NCBI GenBank assembly: GCA_026996635.1
Contig: JALWKH010000432.1
Span: 1 to 9,108 of the forward strand
Origin: Bacteroidales bacterium
GTDB lineage: Bacteria; Bacteroidota; Bacteroidia; Bacteroidales; JALTDM01
DNA length: 9,108 bases
Reading direction: 5' to 3'
Part shown: positions 5,961 through 9,108 of the stretch, piece after piece
How positions within the stretch are numbered: the stretch's first letter is position 1
Layout: each line of letters opens with the position of its first letter
Notes under the pieces: model-generated
Databases searched by the model: none
The model's input: only the letters and a program-made list of their open reading frames with translations
Told to the model about the DNA's origin: nothing
Made by a program: the position numbers and the translations under genes

Positions 5961-8900
5961 GTGAAAAAGTTTTATGTTTACATATTACTTTCTTTATTGT
6001 CGGCATATCTTTCCGCACAAACTTACAATATTGAACAATACACGGTTAGAGACGGACTACTGCACTCTTTTGTGAACGACATAATTCAAGACCGTAAAGG
6101 TTATATCTGGATAGCTACGGGTGGCGGATTAAGCAAATTTGACGGGATAAATTTCACCAATTATACCAAAAAGGACGGACTCAGCGATTACAGGCTTTTG
6201 TCATTGGCAGAAGACGATTACGGAAATATTTGGATAGGTTCGTCAAACGGCTTAAATGTTTTTAGCAAAGACACTATTTACTCTTTTTCGTCCGGCATCA
6301 GAAATGTTTTTGCAATGCAAAAGGCTATGGACGGTCAAATGTGGGTGGTTTCTAATGCCGGCATCAAAAAAATCGGGTTTATCAAAGGTAAATTCAAGGT
6401 TACAGATTTAAACTTCTCTGTAGGGAAATTAAGCATTACAGATATTTTCCAAGATCGCAACACCAGTACATTTCTTTTGGAAACTTCAAACAAGCATTTG
6501 ATTGTAGGCGCAAATAATCACATATACATTTATGCAGCGGGAAAGGTAAAAAAACCGAATATACCTACGGGCTTAAAGTTGTATTCGGGGTGTAAATTGC
6601 CGGGAGACAAAATTGTTTTGGGCACTTCCAACGGACTTTATATTCTAAAGAATGACAGCATAACACCTCTACCGTTTAAAAAATTAAACGGATTTCACGC
6701 CCTGAAAATAAAATACCACAATTTAAAGTTTTGGATGATAGGCTATTGGGGAAACCCCAACAAACTTTTTGTTGTAAGCACTTCTTTGTCGGACGAAAAT
6801 TTCTTCCTTAAAATCAGCAACAAAAACGGAATGATTGACAAACCGACTTCATTATTTATAGACCACGAAAAAAATGTGTGGATAGGTTCAGTCGGCGGCT
6901 TAAGTGTGTTGAAAAACAAGGCATTCGTTACTTATACAACTAAAGACGGTTTAGCAGGAAACAAGATATGGGCATTGCTTTATGACAGCACCGGCAATAT
7001 TTGGGTAGGAACAATCGGACAAGGTCTTTCCGTAATTACAAAAAATCAAATTTTTAAGTTTGACTCTTCATCGGGATTGCCGGATTTATACATTGCTTCG
7101 ATTTTTCAACTGAAAGGCAATAATTATTTGATAGGTACAGGAAAAAAAGGGTTGCTGGAAGTAAAATTTTTCCCCGAAACAGGAAAATGTATTTTTAAAA
7201 GGTCTAACACGCAACTTGGGAAAGACAGCATTAGAATAGACGCTATATTGAAAGACAAATACGGCATTTTGTGGGTAGGCAGCAGTAAGGGGCTGTTTTT
7301 TTCAAACAATAACGGAAAGTCTTTTTCTTATTATCCGTTATCCGACAGACAAGTATTTGTACAGAAACTGCACGAAACAAAAGAAGGTAACATATTGGTA
7401 GGCACACGTTCAAGCGGATTGTTTGAAATTTTACCGTCGGGCAAGGTGAAACAATTGTTGGGACAAAAGGAAAGATTCGGTGTGTCGTCTATTTGTACGG
7501 ATATCTACGGAAATGTGTGGATAAGCTCACTTGGACGCGGTTTGGCTTTGCTTGATTCCAATTTACATTGGATAAATGAAAATGAAGGATTAACTTCCAG
7601 TTTGATTTATATTTTGCAACCCGATCATAACGGAAATTTGTGGATTGGAAGCAATTTGGGGTTAGACAAGTTCGACATAAATTCTTATATAAAGCACCAC
7701 AAAGTAAACATTCGCCATTATGATTCTTATGACGGCTTACTCTCGGTAGAAATGAATTTGAACGGGTCTTTTGAAGACAAAGACGGAAACCTTTATTTTG
7801 CGTCAAATCACGGACTTGTAAAATATGATTATCATTACGATTTAATTGGAAGAGTGCCGCCTATTTTAAATTTGGTTAATGTCAAATTGCACCTTGAAAA
7901 TGTAGATTGGAAAAGATATGCCAAAAAAATAGATTTCTTTACAAACTTACCCGTAAATCCTATTTTGCCGTATAATGAAAATCATATAGCTTTTGAATTT
8001 ATCGGGATAAGTTTCAAAAACCCCAAAAAGATTCAATACTCGTGGAAGCTACAAGGTTTTGACAAGAAATGGACACCGCCTGCAACGGTTAGACAAGCGG
8101 TATATTCAAATTTGCCGCCGGGGAAATATACATTTTTACTGAAAGCGGCAAACAGCGACGGAGTGTGGACAGCATTACCCGTAAAATTTTCGTTTACAAT
8201 TTCGCCACCTTTTTGGGTTAGGTGGTGGTTTATTTTACTTGCTATAATTTTCTTTGTCTTTGTTGTCTTTACATATATCAGGTTGCGAACCAAGAGTCTG
8301 ATAAAACGACAAAAAGAGTTGGAATACCAAATAAAATTGCGTACCGAAAAAATAAACTTGCAAAAAGAAGAACTGGAAGCCCAAATAGCCCTGGTTTCAA
8401 AACAGAAATTGGAAATTGAGCGGATCCACAAACAAATTTCAAGCAGTATAGAATACGCCAAACGAATACAAGAATCTGCATTGCCGGATCTTGAACAATT
8501 GCAAAAAATGGTAAATGATGCAATGGTATTGTTTAAGCCCAGGGATGTAGTTAGTGGTGATTTTTATTGGTGGCGGCATATGGGAGTGGAAAACAAAGTG
8601 GTTATAACCGTTGCCGACTGTACCGGACACGGAGTGCCGGGTGCATTTATGAGTATGCTGGGAATATCGTTTTTGCGGGAAATTATTACGAAAGAATACA
8701 TATCGCATCCGGGAGTAATTCTTAGAAAATTGCGAAAAGAGATAATAAACACACTAAGGCAAAAAGACAAAAAACACAATCAAAAAGACGGTATGGATAT
8801 GGCTCTTATATCCATAAATCTTGACACGCTAAGGTTGCAATACGCAGGGGCTAACAATCCTCTATATTTGGTAACTTCTGAAAAGTTAGAATTTAAAAAC

Positions 8901-9108
8901 GAAGAAAAGTACAAGGACAGGATAAAAATAACCGAGTTTGAAAATAATAACGGGAAATATTATTTCTATGAATTGAAGCCGGATAAAATGCCGATTGCCA
9001 TTTATGAAAGAATGGACACTTTTGTTACTTTTGATGTTATGTTGCCCCAAGGCACTTCTATTTATATGGCATCCGACGGCTATGCCGACCAGTTTGGCGG
9101 ACCTTGGG
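5961..9108 (+). CDS. Periplasmic beta-propeller sensor with cytoplasmic SpoIIE-type PP2C phosphatase (3' end beyond window)
   Basis: The frame is open for 1049 codons from GTG 5961 to the right edge. The start follows an in-frame TAG and gives a clean signal peptide (KKF, hydrophobic core, cut likely after Ala19 before QTYNIEQY), with no lipobox Cys. Residues 30-625 hold about twelve recognisable Reg_prop blades of the form GN-(I/V/L)-W-(I/V)-G-S-x-x-G-L (W50, W91, W128, W307, W348 and others), enough for two seven-bladed propellers with some decayed blades. A Y_Y_Y domain follows (about 680-750, ending SPPFW), then one membrane helix (757-773), a coiled coil (777-832) and a SpoIIE/PP2C phosphatase. 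The phosphatase shows SIEYAKRIQ (829-837), VSGDFYW (Asp867), ADCTGHGVPGAFM (Asp886), DGMDMALI (943-950) and ASDGYADQ (Asp1039). The metal-binding aspartates seen are intact; the last phosphatase motif lies outside. Ligand and substrate are unknown; related phosphatases act on STAS-domain anti-anti-sigma proteins. Confidence 0.92.
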   Translation, partial: MKKFYVYILLSLLSAYLSAQTYNIEQYTVRDGLLHSFVNDIIQDRKGYIWIATGGGLSKFDGINFTNYTKKDGLSDYRLLSLAEDDYGNIWIGSSNGLNVFSKDTIYSFSSGIRNVFAMQKAMDGQMWVVSNAGIKKIGFIKGKFKVTDLNFSVGKLSITDIFQDRNTSTFLLETSNKHLIVGANNHIYIYAAGKVKKPNIPTGLKLYSGCKLPGDKIVLGTSNGLYILKNDSITPLPFKKLNGFHALKIKYHNLKFWMIGYWGNPNKLFVVSTSLSDENFFLKISNKNGMIDKPTSLFIDHEKNVWIGSVGGLSVLKNKAFVTYTTKDGLAGNKIWALLYDSTGNIWVGTIGQGLSVITKNQIFKFDSSSGLPDLYIASIFQLKGNNYLIGTGKKGLLEVKFFPETGKCIFKRSNTQLGKDSIRIDAILKDKYGILWVGSSKGLFFSNNNGKSFSYYPLSDRQVFVQKLHETKEGNILVGTRSSGLFEILPSGKVKQLLGQKERFGVSSICTDIYGNVWISSLGRGLALLDSNLHWINENEGLTSSLIYILQPDHNGNLWIGSNLGLDKFDINSYIKHHKVNIRHYDSYDGLLSVEMNLNGSFEDKDGNLYFASNHGLVKYDYHYDLIGRVPPILNLVNVKLHLENVDWKRYAKKIDFFTNLPVNPILPYNENHIAFEFIGISFKNPKKIQYSWKLQGFDKKWTPPATVRQAVYSNLPPGKYTFLLKAANSDGVWTALPVKFSFTISPPFWVRWWFILLAIIFFVFVVFTYIRLRTKSLIKRQKELEYQIKLRTEKINLQKEELEAQIALVSKQKLEIERIHKQISSSIEYAKRIQESALPDLEQLQKMVNDAMVLFKPRDVVSGDFYWWRHMGVENKVVITVADCTGHGVPGAFMSMLGISFLREIITKEYISHPGVILRKLRKEIINTLRQKDKKHNQKDGMDMALISINLDTLRLQYAGANNPLYLVTSEKLEFKNEEKYKDRIKITEFENNNGKYYFYELKPDKMPIAIYERMDTFVTFDVMLPQGTSIYMASDGYADQFGGPW

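Noticed and set aside
7489..7806. 105-residue minus-strand reading frame
   Set aside because: It is antisense to the Reg_prop repeats, where the plus frame gives regular WIGS-type blades; no independent evidence.
6100..7830. Recurring DNA words around GGAAAT-TGTGGAT as possible tandem repeats or CRISPR-like array
   Set aside because: They are codons of the repeated GN(I/V/L)W(I/V)G protein motif, spaced irregularly and diverged at DNA level; explained by the propeller.
8033..8461. 142-residue reading frame on the minus strand
   Set aside because: It lies entirely within the well-supported sensor-phosphatase gene on the plus strand and its translation shows no recognisable domain; a shadow frame.

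Overview
The window reads as a chromosomal segment of a low-G+C member of the Bacteroidota. The evidence is threefold. There is a Reg_prop/Y_Y_Y sensor of the type abundant in that phylum. The start sites are A-rich, with little Shine-Dalgarno signal. Upstream of the phosphate transporter there is an exact match to the Bacteroidota promoter element TAnnTTTG. No mobile element, CRISPR array, tRNA or rRNA gene was seen, and the coding density is high.

Layout. (1) 1-625, plus strand: the last 16 codons of an unidentified gene, then a class I glutamine amidotransferase of the PabA/TrpG type whose ATG overlaps the upstream stop (TAATG). (2) 639-1883, minus strand, convergent with it: a divergent Nramp-family transporter that lacks the usual DPGN metal-binding motif. 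(3) 1884-2121: a divergent intergenic region carrying a promoter for the phosphate transporter and an 11-bp-spaced direct repeat of TTAACA that resembles a PhoP box. (4) 2122-5879, plus strand: a two-gene unit. A PiT-type phosphate transporter with a fused C-terminal helical (PhoU/DUF47-like) domain overlaps by ATGA with nnr, the bifunctional NAD(P)HX epimerase/dehydratase. (5) 5880-5960: a short spacer with a weak hairpin and an 8-codon reading frame ending directly at the next start. (6) 5961-9108, running off the right edge: a very large sensor protein with signal peptide, two beta-propellers' worth of Reg_prop blades, Y_Y_Y domain, one membrane helix, coiled coil and a cytoplasmic SpoIIE/PP2C phosphatase.

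How the genes relate. The clearest functional story is phosphate uptake: a transporter with its own regulatory-looking tail under a possible Pho-type operator, translationally coupled to a metabolite-repair enzyme. The last gene looks like a one-protein transmembrane signalling device that would pass an external signal to a partner-switch (STAS/anti-sigma) pathway whose other members are not in the window. The amidotransferase most likely belongs to a folate (p-aminobenzoate) or tryptophan cluster extending to the left. All families here are known; the points worth a second look are the Pho-like box, the altered Nramp metal site, the fusion and coupling of the transporter, and the stop codon abutting the GTG start of the sensor gene.
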